From NCBI GenBank assembly GCA_027943245.1, contig JANDJZ010000350.1:1-59141 (forward strand): 59,141 nucleotides of DNA. Reading direction: 5' to 3'. The translations under genes were made by a program, and so were the position numbers. This document shows, in pieces, positions 21,302 to 36,300 of this stretch; positions within the stretch are counted from its first letter, which is position 1, and each line of letters begins with the position of its first letter. Source of the stretch: Acanthamoeba sp. SK_2022b (lineage: Eukaryota > Discosea > Longamoebia > Acanthamoebidae). The notes under the pieces were generated by a model that saw only the letters and a list, made by a program, of their open reading frames with translations, did not search any database and was not told where the DNA came from.

Positions 21302-24300
21302 ATGGTCATCACCATCCAACCGCTACATCTTATCGTCTGTGTCACTCTCTTCTGTTCCCTTTTCACCTTCATTCCCACTGCCGGTGCCCAATACTCATGT
21401 CCCGACAGCTCGTGGTCGGCAGCCTCGCCAGCCGTGGCTGGGGGGCCCTTTCGATGCTACAAACGATTTAGCACGACCCTGACGTTTACAAACTGGAACA
21501 CCACATGTGGACAGCAAGCTCCGGGAGCCACTCTGGCCGTGTGGCAGAGTCAGAACGAGTATGACACGCTGAAACCTCTGTGTGCCATTGTAGGCGGCAC
21601 AAATACAAGCGGATGGTGCTACACTGGACTCTACACTACCTCCACCGTTCCTACCACTCGGACCTGCTGTTGGCAGTTCACGAGCGGCGATGACGTTACG
21701 TGGGAACTCACGCAAGGTGCGAGCACTACCTGGGCCAACGGAGAGCCGAACAATAGCGGAGGTGTCCAGCCCTGTGCTCTCTTGGGCTATCTGGATGGCC
21801 TGGTTGACGACGCGTGCGGTTGGACATCGGGAGCGGTGTGTTCCGTGTGGGCATCTCTGCCCCCTTCACCTACTCCCACGGTTTCTCCCACCCCCTCCAA
21901 CACCCCGACGCCATCGCCCACAAGTAGTGTGACGCCGACCCAGTCACCGACCCAGTCGCCCACTCAGTCGCCGACCCAGTCGCCCACCCACTCGCCGACC
22001 CAGTCACCGACCCAGTCGCCTACGCAGTCGCCCACCCAGTCGCCCACTCAGTCGCCGACCAAGTCGCCGACGCCCACCCAGACACCGACCCAGTCTCCGA
22101 CCCAGTCTCCGACCCAATCACCGACCCAGTCGCCCACCCAGTCGCCCACTCAGTCACCGACCAAGTCGCCCACCCAGTCGCCCACCCAGTCGCCGACTTC
22201 GAGTGTGACTCCCACCCAGTCACCCACGCAGTCGCCTACGCAGTCGCCCACCCAGTCGCCGACATCAAGTGTGACTCCGACTCAGTCGCCCACCCAGTCG
22301 CCGACGTCGAGTGTGACTCCGACTCCGTCACCGACCAAGTCTCCCACCCAGTCGCCGACCCAGTCGCCGACTTCGAGTGTGACTCCCACCCAGTCACCCA
22401 CCCAGTCGCCTACGCAATCGCCCACTTCGAGTGTGACTCCCACGCAGTCGCCTACGCAGTCGCCAACCTCGAGCGTGACTCCGACTCAGTCGCCCACTCA
22501 GTCGCCCACTCAGTCGCCCACTCAGTCGCCCACTCAGTCACCGACCAAGTCGCCCACCCAGTCGCCCACCCAGTCGCCGACTTCGAGTGTGACTCCCACC
22601 CAGTCACCCACGCAGTCGCCTACGCAGTCGCCCACCCAGTCGCCGACATCAAGTGTGACTCCCACCCAGTCACCCACGCAGTCGCCTACGCAGTCGCCCA
22701 CTTCGAGTGTGACTCCAACGCAGTCGCCCACGCAGTCGCCCACCCAATCGCCGACGTCGAGTGTGACTCCGACTCCGTCACCGACCAAGTCTCCCACCCA
22801 GTCGCCAACCCAGTCGCCGACCCAGTCGCCGACCTCGAGTGTGACTCCCACCCAGTCTCCCACCCAGTCGCCTACGCAGTCGCCAACCTCGAGCGTGACT
22901 CCCACGCAGTCGCCTACGCAGTCGCCGACCTCGAGCGTGACTCCGACTCAGTCGCCCACTCAGTCGCCCACCCAGTCGCCCAGTCACCCACCAGTCACCG
23001 ACCAAGTCGCCCACCCAGTCGCCGACTTCGAGTGTGACTCCCAGTCACGAGTCAGTCGCCCACCCAGTCGCCCACTCGGTCACCGACCGGTCGCCCACCC
23101 AGTCGCCCACCCGGTCGCCGACTTCAGTGTGACTCCCACCCAGTCACCCACGCAGTCGCCTACGCAGTCGCCCACCCAGTCGCCGACATCAAGTGTGACT
23201 CCCACCCAGTCACCTACGCAGTCACCTACGCCGTCGCCCACTTCGAGTGTGACTCCGACTCCGTCGCCCACCCAGTCACCTACGCAGTCGCCCACCTCGA
23301 GCGTGACTCCGACCCAGTCGCCCACTCAGTCGCCCACGTCCTCGCCCACTCAGTCGCCCACTCAGTCGCCCACCCAGTCACCGACCAAGTCGCCCACCCA
23401 GTCGCCCACCCAGTCGGCCACCCCGTCGCCTACTTCGAGTGTGACCCCGACCCAGTCACCCACCCAGTCGCCGACCCAGTCTCCCACCCAGTCACCTACT
23501 TCGAGTGTGACCCCGACCCAGTCGCCCACTCAGTCACCTACCCAGTCGCCCACTTCGAGCGTGACTCCCACGCAGTCGCCCACGCAGTCACCTACGCAGT
23601 CGCCCACCTCGAGCGTGTCTCCGACTCAGTCGCCTACTCAGTCGCCCACGTCCTCGCCCACGCAGTCTCCCACGTCCTCGCCCACTTCGAGCGCTACACA
23701 GTCACCCACGTCGTCAGTCACGCCCACCCAATCGGCCACCAGGTCGCCCACCCCGTCGCCGACTTCGAGTGTGACTCCCACCCAGTCACCCACCCAGTCG
23801 CCCACCCAGTCGCCAACCCAGTCGCCCACCCAGTCACCCACCCAGTCACCCACCCAGTCGCCTACCCAGTCGCCCACCCAGTCGCCGACTTCGAGTGTGA
23901 CCCCTACCCAGTCGCCCACTCAGTCGCCGACGCAGTCACCGACTTCGAGTGTGACTCCGACCCAGTCGCCCACCCAGTCGCCCACTTCGAGCGTGACTCC
24001 GACCCAGTCGCCCACCCAGTCACCTACGCAGTCGCCCACTTCGAGTGTGACTCCCACTCAGTCGCCCACGTCCTCGCCCACGTCGAGCGCTACTCAGTCA
24101 CCCACGTCGTCAGTCACGCCCACCCAGTCGGCCACCAGGACGCCCACCCCGTCGCCGACGCAGTCGCCGACTTCGAGTGTGACTCCTACCCAGTCACCCA
24201 CCCAGTCACCTACGCAGTCACCTACCTCTAGCGTGACTCCCACCCAGTCGCCCACCCAGTCACCTACCCAGTCGCCGACTTCGAGCGTGACTCCAACTCT

Positions 24301-27300
24301 GTCGCCCACTCAGTCACCCACATCCTCGCCCACGCAGTCTCCCACATCCTCGCCCACTTCGAGCGCTACACAGTCACCCACGTCGTCAGTCACACCCACT
24401 CAGTCGGCCACCAGGTCGCCCACCCCGTCGCCGACTTCGAGCGTGACCCCGACCCAGTCGCCCACGCAGTCACCGACTTCGAGTGTGACACCCACCCAGT
24501 CGCCTACGCAGTCGCCCACGCAGTCACCGACTTCGAGTGTCACCCCTACTCAGTCGCCCACCCAGTCACCAACGCAGTCGCCCACTTCGAGCGTGACTCC
24601 CACCCAGTCGCCCACTCAGTCGCCGACATCGAGTGTGACTCCGACCCAGTCGCCCACCCAGTCACCCACCCAGTCGCCCACCTCGAGCGTTTCTCCCACC
24701 CAGTCGCCCACGCAGTCGCCCACGTCCTCGCCCACTTCGAGCGCTACACAGTCACCCACGTCGTCAGTCACGCCCACCCAGTCGGCCACCAGGTCGCCCA
24801 CCCCGTCGCCGACTTCGAGTGTGACTCCCACCCAGTCGCCCACGCAGTCTCCCACTTCGAGCGTGACTCCCACCCAATCGCCCACCCAGTCACCTACGCA
24901 GTCGCCCACTTCGAGTGTGACCCCGACTCAGTCGCCCACCCAGTCGCCGACTTCAAGTGTGACGCCCACCCAGTCGGCCACCAGGTCGCCCACCCAGTCA
25001 CCGACTTCGAGTGTGACTCCCACCCAGTCGCCCACCCAGTCACCCACCCAGTCGCCCACTTCGAGCGTGACTCCGACTCAGTCGCCGACACAGTCACCGA
25101 CTTCAAGTGTGACCCCGACCCAGTCGGCCACCCAGTCACCTACCCAGTCGCCCACCTCGAGCGTGACTCCCACCCAGTCACCCACCCAGTCACCTACGCC
25201 GTCTCCCACCTCGAGCGTGACTCCCACCCAGTCGCCCACTCAGTCGCCGACATCGAGTGTGACTCCGACCCAGTCGCCCACGCAGTCGCCCACTCAGTCG
25301 CCCACCTCGAGCGTGACTCCCACCCAGTCGCCAACCCAGTCGCCCACGTCCTCGCCCACTCAGTCGCCCACTCAGTCGCCCACGTCGAGCGCTACACAGT
25401 CACCCACGTCGTCAGTCACACCCACCCAGTCGGCCACCAGGTCGCCCACCCCGTCGCCGACTTCGAGTGTGACTCCCACCCAGTCACCCATCCAGTCGCC
25501 GACGCAGTCGCCCACGCAGTCGCCCACTTCGAGCGTGACTTCCACCCAGTCGCCCACCCAGTCACCTACGCAGTCGCCGACTTCGAGTGTGACCCCGACT
25601 CAGTCGCCCACCCAGTCGCCCACCCAGTCGCCGACTTCAAGTGTGACGCCCACCCAGTCGCCCACCCAGTCGCCCACGCAGTCGCCGACTTCAAGTGTGA
25701 CCCCGACCCAGTCGCCCACCCAGTCACCTACGCAGTCGCCCACCTCGAGCGTGACTCCCACCCAGTCGCCCACGCAGTCGCCCACGTCCTCGCCCACGTC
25801 GAGCGCTACACAGTCGCCCACGTCGTCAGTCACACCCACCCAGTCGGCCACCAGGTCGCCCACCCCGTCGCCGACTTCGAGTGTGACTCCCACCCAGTCA
25901 CCCACCCAGTCACCCACGCAGTCGCCCACTTCGAGCGTGACCCCGACCCAGTCGCCCACCCAGTCACCGACTTCGAGTGTGACTCCCACCCAGTCGCCTA
26001 CGCAGTCGCCTACGCAGTCACCGACTTCGAGTGTGACTCCCGCCCAGTCTCCCACCCAGTCACCGACTTCGAGTGTGACTCCTACGCAGTCGCCTACGCA
26101 GTCGCCTACTCAGTCGCCCACTCCCTCGACAACGCCCACGCAGTCGGCGACACGGTCGCCCACGCAGTCGCCCTCATCAAGCGTGACCCCTAGCCAGTCT
26201 GCCACTGTTACACCTACAGCCTCGCAGTCGGCCACACAATCACCCACGTCGTCACCCACATCGAGCGTTACGCCCACTGTGTCACCCACCCAGTCACCCA
26301 CCCAGTCGCCATCGCCGTCGCAGTCAGCCACTCAGTCACCGACGTCATCTGCCACACCGAGTGTGACTCCCACTCAGTCAGCCACTCAGTCGCCGACGAC
26401 GAGTCCGACACCATCATTGTCAGCCACTCCATCGCCCACACAGTCGGCGACAGCAAGCGTTACATCCACCCAGTCGCCCACGCCATCGGTGACGTCCAGC
26501 GTGACGCCTACGCAGTCACCTACCCGATCGGCCACGTCGTCGCCCACATCAAGCGTGACGCCCTCTCCGTCGTCGACTCAATCGGCCACACCGACACCTT
26601 CGCTGTCGGCCACTCCGTCGCCCACCCAGTCGGCCACAGCAAGCGTGACGCCCACTCAGTCACCCACGCCATCAATTACTTCGAGCGTGACGCCTACACA
26701 GTCACCGACTCAATCGCCTACGCAGTCGCCGACTTCGAGTGTGACCCCGACTCAGTCGCCCACCCAGTCTCCCACCCAGTCTCCCACCCAGTCGCCGACA
26801 TCGAGTGTGACGCCCACCCAGTCGCCTACGCAGTCGCCTACGCAGTCGCCTACTCGATCGGCCACGTCGTCGCCCACACCAAGCACCACGCCCACCCAGT
26901 CGCTGACGCCAAGCGCGACGCCCACACAGTCGGCCACCTCATCACCGACGTTATCGCCCACCACGAGCGTCACACCAACTCAGTCAGCAACACAGTCTCC
27001 CACGGCGTCAGCTACAGTGTCACCCACATTGTCACCAACGGCGAGTGTGACCCCCACTCAGTCCGCAACACGGTCACCTACGCAGTCGCCGTCGGCGAGT
27101 GTCACCCCAACGCAGTCTGCCACGGTGACACCGACGTCAAGTGTCTCGCCCACGCAGTCGCCCACGTCATCACCAACGTCTTCGGCCACCACAAGCGTCA
27201 CCCCGACTCAGTCAGCAACGCAGTCGCCCACGCCATCAGCCACTCAATCCCCCACGTCATCGCCCACCCCCAGTGTGACTCCCACTCAATCTGCGACGAG

Positions 27301-30300
27301 GTCGCCCGCGTCCTCGCCCACCTCGAGCGTAACTCCCACTCAGTCGCCTACTCAGTCACCGACGCCGTCGTCCACATCAAGTGTGACGCCCACTCAGTCG
27401 CCCACTCAGTCACCGACATCGTCTGCCACATCATCGCCCACGTCGAGCCCGACTCCCACACTGTCATCAACGCAGTCACCGACGGCGAGTCCGACACCGT
27501 CTCCTACCCAGTCGCCGACATCGAGCGTGACGCCCACCCAGTCGCCCACGCCATCTGTGACATCGAGCGTGACGCCCACACAGTCACCGACTCAATCGGC
27601 CACGTCGTCGGTCACACCAACCGTGACGCCTACTCTGTCCCCCACACAGTCGCCAACTCAGTCGCCCACGTCAAGCCCAACACCCACGCAGTCGCCCACA
27701 TCCTCAACAACGCCGTCGCCCACCACGAGCGCCACTCCCACTCAGTCAGCAACGCAATCGCCATCGCAGTCGGCCACAGTGTCGCCCATATCTTCGCCCA
27801 CTGCGAGCGTGACTCCGACTCAGTCTGCAACTCGGTCGCCAACGCCGTCGCCTTCATCTAGCGTAACGTCCAGCCAGTCAGCTACAGTAACACCTACTGC
27901 CTCGCAGTCGGCTACAGGATCGCCCACGTCGACACCCACCCCAAGTTTGACGCCCACTGTGTCGCCTACGCAGTCGCCGTTGCCGTCGCAGTCAGCCACT
28001 CAGTCACCGACTCCATCCGCCACACCGAGTGTGACTCCTACTCAGTCTCCTACCCAATCGGCCACATCATCCCCCACGTCATCACCAACGTCGACTGCAA
28101 CACCCACACAGTCAGCCACGCCCACACAGTCGGCGACAAGGACGCCCACGCAGTCGCCCACGTCAAGCGTGACACCCACTCAGTCATCCACTGCTACTCC
28201 GACGTCGTCGCCAACTTCGAGTGCATCGCCTACTCAGTCGCCGGCCCAGTCGCTGACTACGAGTCCGACACCATCGCTGTCGGTCACTCCGTCTCCCACA
28301 GCAAGCGTAACTCCCACTCAGTCGCCCACTCCATCAGCGACGTCGAGCGTTACGCCCACTCAGTCGCCTACTCAATCGGCAACATCGTCGCCCACACCAA
28401 GTGTAACGCCCACTCAGTCGCCGACTCAATCAGCCACTACGTCACCGACGATATCGGCCATACCGACTGTGACGCCCACTCAGTCGGCCTCTCAGTCACC
28501 GATCTCATCGGTCACAGCAACTGTAACTCCCACGCAGTCGGCCACTCCCTCGACAACGCCCACGCAGTCGGTGACACGGTCGCCCACGCAGTCGCCCTCG
28601 TCGAGTGTGACACCCAGTCAGTCCGCCACTGTTACACCTACAGCCTCGCAGTCGGCCACTGGATCGCCCACGTCGTCGCCCACACCAAGCGTCTCCCCCA
28701 GTGTATCACCCAGCCAGTCACCCACAGTGTCGCCCACATCATCGCCCACTGCGAGCGTGACTCCGACTCAGTCTGCAACTCGATCGCCGACGCCGTCGCC
28801 TTCGTCGAGCGTGACGCCCAGCCAGTCAGCTACAGTAACACCTACTGCCTCACAGTCGGCTACTGGATCGCCCACGTCGACACCCACCCCAAGTTTGACG
28901 CCCACTGTGTCGCCTACGCAGTCGCCGTTGCCGTCGCAGTCAGCCACTCAGTCACCGACTCCATCCGCCACACCGAGTGTGACTCCTACTCAGTCTCCTA
29001 CCCAATCGGCCACATCATCCCCCACGTCATCACCAACGTCGACTGCAACACCCACACAGTCATCCACACAGTCAGCCACACCTACTCAGTCGGCGACAAG
29101 GACGCCCACGCAGTCGCCCACGTCAAGCGTGACACCCACTCAGTCATCCACTGCTACACCGACGTCGTCGCCAACATCAAGTGTAACGCCCACTCAGTCG
29201 CCGACTCAATCTGCCACGGCGAGCGTGACGCCCACTCAGTCAGCCACTACGTCACCGACATTATTGGCCATATCGACTGTGACGCCCACTCAGTCGGCCT
29301 CTCAGTCACCGACATCATCAGTCACAGCAACCGTGACGCCCACGCAGTCGGCCACTCCCTCGACAACGCCCACGCAGTCGGTGACACGGTCGCCAACGCA
29401 GTCGCCCTCGTCGAGCGTGACACCCAGTCAGTCCGCCACTGTTACACCTACAGCCTCGCAGTCGGCCACTGGATCGCCCACGTCGTCGCCCACACCAAGC
29501 GTCTCCCCCAGTGTATCACCCAGCCAGTCACCCACAGTGTCGCCCACATCTTCGCCCACTGCGAGTGTGACTCCGACTCAGTCTGCAACTCGATCGCCGA
29601 CGCCGTCGCCTTCGTCGAGCGTGACGCCCAGCCAGTCAGCTACAGCAACATCTACTGCCTCGCAGTCGGCCACTGGATCGCCCACGTCGTCGCCCACACC
29701 AAGCACCTCGGCCACTCCGTCACCGACTCAATCTGTCACGGCGAGCGTGACGCCCACTCAGTCAGCCACTTCGTCACCGACTCCGTCTGCGACCACGAGC
29801 GTCACCCCGACTCAGTCAGCAACGCAGTCGCCCACGCCATCAGCCACTCAAACACCGAATCAGTCAGCCACAGTGTCGCCCACGGCGAGTGTGACGCCCA
29901 CTCAGTCAGCAACACGGTCACCTGCGCAGTCGCCCTCGTCGAGTGCAACGCCCAGTCCATCCCTGACGCTCACGCCAAGCGTGACGCCTAGCGCGTCGCC
30001 TACGCAGTCGCCTTCGCCGTCGCAGTCAGCCACTCAGTCACCGACGTCAACTGCTACACCGAGTTCGACTCCCACGCAGTCGCCCAGTTCATCACCGACC
30101 TCGACACCAACGTCGTCACCCACTTCAAGTGTTACGCCCACCCGGTCACCAACTACTAGTCCGACACCGTCGCTGTCCGCCACTTCTTCACCAACCTCGT
30201 CTATCACTGCAAGCGTGACGCCCACTCAGTCGCCCACGCCATCAGCGACGTCATCGGCCACACCCACCGTGACGCTCACTCAGACGGTCTCTCAGTCCCC

Positions 30301-33300
30301 GACCTCATCAGTCACACCAACCGTAACGCCCACGCAGTCGGCCACTCCCTCGACAACGCCCACGCAGTCGGCGACACGGTCGCCCACGCAGTCGCCCTCG
30401 TCGAGCGTGACACCCAGTCAGTCCGCCACTGTTACACCTACAGCCTCGCAGTCGGCCACTGGATCGCCCACGTCGTCGCCCACACCAAGCGTCTCCCCCA
30501 GTGTATCACCCAGCCAGTCACCCACGCAGTCGCCATCGCCGTCGCAGTCAGCCACTCAGTCACCCACGCCATCGGCCACACTTAGTGTGACTCCCACGCA
30601 GTCACCCATAGCATCGGCCACGTCAACCGCAACTCCCACGCAAACTCCCACCTCGTCAGTCACGCCCACTCAGTCGGCGACAAGGACACCCACGCAGTCG
30701 CCCACGTCGAGCGTGACCCCGACTCAGTCAGCCACTGCGACACCGACGTTGTCCCCCACTTCAAGTGTGACGCCCACTCAGTCACCCGCTACTAGTCCCA
30801 CTCCATCGCCGTTAGCCACTCCATCGTCCACCCAGTCGGCTACAGCAAGCGTGACGACCATTCAGTCGCCCACGCCATCAGCGACTTCGAGCGTGACGCC
30901 CGCACAGTCACCGAGTCAATCGGCCACGTCGTCGCTCACACCAAGCACCTCGGCCACTCCGTCACCGACTCAATCTGTCACGGCGAGCGTGACGCCCACT
31001 CAGTCAGCCACTTCGTCACCGACTCCGTCTGCGACCACGAGCGTCACCCCAACTCAGTCGGCAACGCAGACGCCCACGCCATCAGCCACTCAATCACCGA
31101 ATCAGTCAGCCACAGTGTCACCCACTGCGAGTGTGACGCCCACTCAGTCAGCAACACGGTCACCTGCGCAGTCGCCCTCGTCGAGCGCAACGCCCAGTCC
31201 GTTTGTTACAGCGACACCGACGTCCTCACAGTCGGCCACTGGCTCGCCCACGTCGTCGCTCACACCAAGCGTGACGCCGAGCGCGTCGCCTACGCAGTCG
31301 CCTTCGCCGTCGCAGTCAGCCACTCAGTCACCGACGTCAACTGCTACACCATCAGTGACTTCATCGGCCACACCCACCGTGACGCCCACTCAGTCGGTTT
31401 CTCAATCCCCGACCTCATCAGTCACACCAACCGTAACGCCCACCCAATCGGCCACTCCCTCCACAACGCCCACGCAGTCGGCGACACGGTCGCCCACATC
31501 GTCACCTACCCCAAGCGTAACTCCCAGTGTATCACAGATCCAGTCGCCCACGCAGTCGCCATCGCCGTCGCAGTCAGCCACTCAGTCACCGACGCCTTCG
31601 GCCACACTTAGTGTAACTCCCACTCAGTCGGCCACATCATCGCCGACGTCGAGCGCGACGCCCACGCAGTCCCCCACGTTGTCTACCACGCCCAATCAGT
31701 CTGCGACAAACACACCTACGCAGTCGCCCACTTCGAGCGTGACCCCCACTCAGTCAGCCACTGCGACACCGACGTCGTCGCCCACTTCAAGTGTGACGCC
31801 CACTACGTCACCGACCCAGTCGCCAACGACGAGTCAGACACCGTCGTTGTCAGCCACTTCGTCGCCCACCCAGTCGCTCACAGCAAGCGTGACGCCCACT
31901 CAGTCGTCCACGCCATCAGCGACTTCGAGCGTAACGCCCACACAGTCACCAACTCGATCGGCCACGTCCTCGCCCACACTCAGCACCACACCCACTCAGT
32001 CACCCACGTCAACCATGACGCCGACACAGTCATCAGCGAGTCCGACCCCGTCACTATCGGCTACGCCTTCGCTGACCCAGTCCCCCACATCAAGCGTGAC
32101 GCCCACTCAGTCAGCGACGACATCGGCCACATCAACTGTTACGCCCACACAGTCAGCCACGGCGTCACCTACAACGTCACCGACTGCTAGTGTGACCCCT
32201 ACCCAGTCAGCGACTAGGTTACCAACGCAGTCGCCCTCGTTGAGTGTGACGCCTAGTCAGTCGGCCACCTTGTCACCGGTGCTCTCTCAGTCGGCTACTA
32301 GCTCGCCTACGGCTACTCCGACATCCAGCGTCACACCTACTCAATCATCTTCGTCATCACCAACGGCCACCCAGTCCCCTACAGCTAGCGTGACGCCTAC
32401 TCAGTCGCCTTCATTGAGTGCGACCCCCAGTCAGTCTGCCACGGTGACACCTACGGCCTCGTTGAGCGTGACGCCGAGTCAGTCGGCCACACCGTCGACA
32501 ACAATCACCCAGTCGCCCACTCGGTCTGCCACAAGCTCTCCCACTGCTAGTGTGTCAGTCACACCTAGCATAACTCCTTCGCAGTTGGCCACGTCGTCTG
32601 TGTCACCGTCGCCCTCTAGCACGCAATCAGGCACCCCCGGGCTTGTGGCATCTGCCGCTCCGACTACGTCGGCGTCTCCGTCGGTATCAAGCAGCACGAC
32701 GCCTAATGTGACACCCACGCCGTCGGTTACCCAGTCCTCCACCCCAACAGTCACACCAACGGTCACGGCCAGCCAATCGGCCACGGCAAGCGCCACTCCG
32801 AGCCAGTCGGTGTCAACATCGGCGTCTCCCTCTCGATCGGCCTCGCCAAGCACAACTCCCACCCAGTCGGCCACTCCGTCGATTATTCCCACCCAGTCGC
32901 CCGCTGCCAGTGTGACTTCCACCCAGTCGGCCTCTCAGTCGGCTACGGCGACAGCAACGCAATCAGTCACAGCCAGCCAGTTGGTCACGCCGACCACGAC
33001 AGGTCTGTCGGGCACAGCTTCACCGTCGGCCAGCTTTACCTCAGGACTGTCGCCCTCGTCGACACCATCAACATCAGTGAGCCTTACTCCATCTAGCTCG
33101 CCAACATCGACGTTGTCGCCCACCAGCTCGGCAACCCCGACAGTGTCGCCCACCAGCGTTACGAGCCCCTCAGCCAGCTTCACGTCGGGTCTGTCGCCTT
33201 CGTCGACACCGTCGACCAGCGTGACCTCCGGACTCTCGCCTTCATCCACTCCTTCGACCACTCTCTCACCATCACCTTCCGTGAGTCTCACGCCCTCAGG

Positions 33301-36300
33301 CTCGCAAACCCCGACAGGATCGCCCACCAGCGTCACGAGCCCCTCGGCCAGCGTCACCTCAGTACTCTCGCCTTCTGCTACCTCGTCGACCACGATGTCG
33401 CCGTCAGCGTCTGCGAGCCTCACTCCGTCAAGCACGTCCACGTCGTCAACACGGTCTGCGACCCCGTCGGCCAGCTTCACATCGGGTCTGTCGCCTTCCG
33501 CTTTACCGTCGAGCACAGGCTCGCCATCGGCCAGCGTCACCTCGGCACTCTCGCCTTCTGCGACATCGTCGAGCACTATGTCACCATCGTCTTCGGTGAG
33601 CCTCACTCCGTCAAGCTCACAAACGCCGACATCGTCGCCCACACCGTCGACGAGCCCGTCGGCCAGCTTCACGTCGGGCCTGTCACCATCGTCGACACCG
33701 TCGAGCACAGGCTCACCGTCGGCCAGCTTCACCTCGGCACTGTCTCCGTCGTCGACACCGACGACCACTCTCTCACCGTCTTCTTCTGTGAGCCTCACTC
33801 CATCCAGCTCGTCAACGCCGACGCCATCGCCCACACGTTCGTCGACTCCGTCGGCCAGCTTCACCTCGGCTCTGTCGCCCTTACCGTCGAGCACAGGCTC
33901 ACCGTCGGCCAGCGTCACCTCGGCACTCTCGCCGTCATCGACTCCGTCGACCACTCTCTCACCGTCGTCGTCTGTGAGCCTCACGCCCTCAGGCTCGCAA
34001 ACGCCCACGTCTTCGCCCACCCTCTCAACGTCAGCTTCTGTGAGCCTCACGCCCTCAGGCTCGCAAACCCCGACATCGTCGCCCACCCTCGCTACGAGTC
34101 CCTCAGCCAGCTTCACGTCGGGACTGTCGCCTTCCGCTTCACCGTCGACCACAGGCTCGCCGTCGGCCAGCATCACCTCTGGCCTCTCGCCATCATCCAC
34201 TCCTTCGACCACTCTCTCACCGTCAGCTTCTGTGAGCCTCACGCCCTCAGGCTCGCAAACCCCGACATTGTCGCCCGCCAGCTCCACAAGCCCCTCGGCC
34301 AGCTTCTCGTCGGGTCTTACTCCATCATTAACGCCGTCTACCACTCTCTCACCGTCGGCCAGCGTCACCTCGGCACTGTCGCCTTCAGCAACCTCATCGA
34401 TCTCTGTGTCGCCGTCGTCATCGGTGAGCGTCACTCCGTCAAGCTCGGCAACGCCCACGCCGTCTCCAACACGTTCTGCGACCCCATCGGCCAGCTTCAC
34501 GTCGGGTCTCTCTCCGTCGTCGACACCGTCGAGCACAGGCTCGCCTTTGGCCAGCGTCACCGCAGGACTCTCGCCATCATCGACTCCTTCGACCACCCTC
34601 TCACCGTCGTCGTCTGTGAGTCTCACGCCCTCAGGCTCGCAAACGTCGACCCCATCGCCCACCAGCTCGCCTACCCCGTCGGCGAGCCTCACCTCGGGCC
34701 TGTCTCCATCATCAACTCCGTCGACCACCTTCTCACCGTCGTCGTCTGTGAGCGTCACTCCCTCAAGCTCGCCAACGCCGACATCGACGCCGACACCGTC
34801 GACGAGCCCCTCGGCCAGCTTCACGTCGGGCCTCTCGCCCTCGTCGACACCGTCGGCCAGCTTCACATCGGGCCTGTCTCCGTCATCAACACCGTCGACC
34901 ACTCTCTCACCATCGGCCAGCGTCACCTCGGGACTCTCGCCTTCCGCGACCACTTCGATCTCGGTGTCGCCGTCGTCATCTGTGAGCCTCACTCCGTCAA
35001 GCTCATCAACGTCGACATCGTCGCCAACACGTTCTGCGACCCCGTCGGCCAGCTTCACGTCGAGCCTCTCTCCGTCGTCGACACCGTCGAGCACAGGCTC
35101 GCCTTTGGCCAGCTTCACCTCGGCACTCTCGCCATCATCCACTCCGTCAACCACTCTCTCGCCGTCATCGTCGACCACTCTCTCACCATCGGCCAGCGTC
35201 ACGTCGGGACTCTCACCTTCATCAACGCCGTCGAGCTCGATGTCGCCGTCGTCGTCTGTTAGTCTCACTCCTTCCAACTCGCCAACGTCTTCGCCGAGTC
35301 CGTCGGCCAGCTTCACGTCGGGTCTGTCGCCTTCCGCTTCACCGTCGAGCACAGCCTCGCCGTCGGCCAGCTTCACCTCGGGACTCTCGCCATCCGCTAC
35401 CTCGTCGACCACCATGTCGCCGTCGTCATCTGCGACTCCGTCAAGCTCGTCAACGCCGACGCCATCGCCAACACGTTCTTCGACCCCTTCGGCCAGCTTC
35501 ACGTCGGTCCTGTCGCCCTCGTCGACACCGTCGGCAAGCTTCACCTCGGGCCTGTCTCCATCCGTGACTCCGGCCACAACCTTCTCACCGTCTTCTTCTG
35601 TGAGCCTCACTCCGTCAAGCTCGCCAACTCCGACATCGACGCCAACACCGTCCATGAGCCCGTCAGCCAGCTTCACGTCGGGTCTGTCGCCCTCATCGAC
35701 ACCGTCGAGCACAGGCTCGCCGTCGGCCAGCGTCACCTCGGGCCTGTCTCCATCATTGACTCCGTCGACCACCTTCTCACCGTCGTCGTCTGTGAGCCTC
35801 TCTCCGTCAAGCTCAGCAACGCCGACATCGTCGCCGACACCGTCGACGAGCCCCTCGGCGAGCTTCACGTCGGGCCTGTCGCCCTCGTCGACACCGTCGA
35901 GCACGGCCTCGCCATCGGCCAGCTTCACGTCGGGCCTCTCGCCATCATCCACTCCTTCGACCACCCTCTCACCGTCGTCGTCTGTAAGCCTCACTCCCTC
36001 AGGCTCCCAAACGCCGACCTCGTCGCCCACACGGTCGACGAGTCCCTCAGCCAGCTTCACGTCGGGCCTGTCGCCCTCGTCGACACCGTCGAGCACAGGC
36101 TCGCCGTCGGCTAGCGTCTCCTCGGGACTCTCGCCATCATCGACTCCTTCGACCACCCTCTCACCGTCGTCTTCTGTGAGTCTCACGCCCTCAGGCTCGC
36201 AAACGCCAACGTCGTCGCCCACCAGCTCCACGAGTCCTTCAGCCAGCTTCACGTCGGGCCTGTCGCCTTCGTCGACACCGTCGAGCACAGGTTCGCCATC

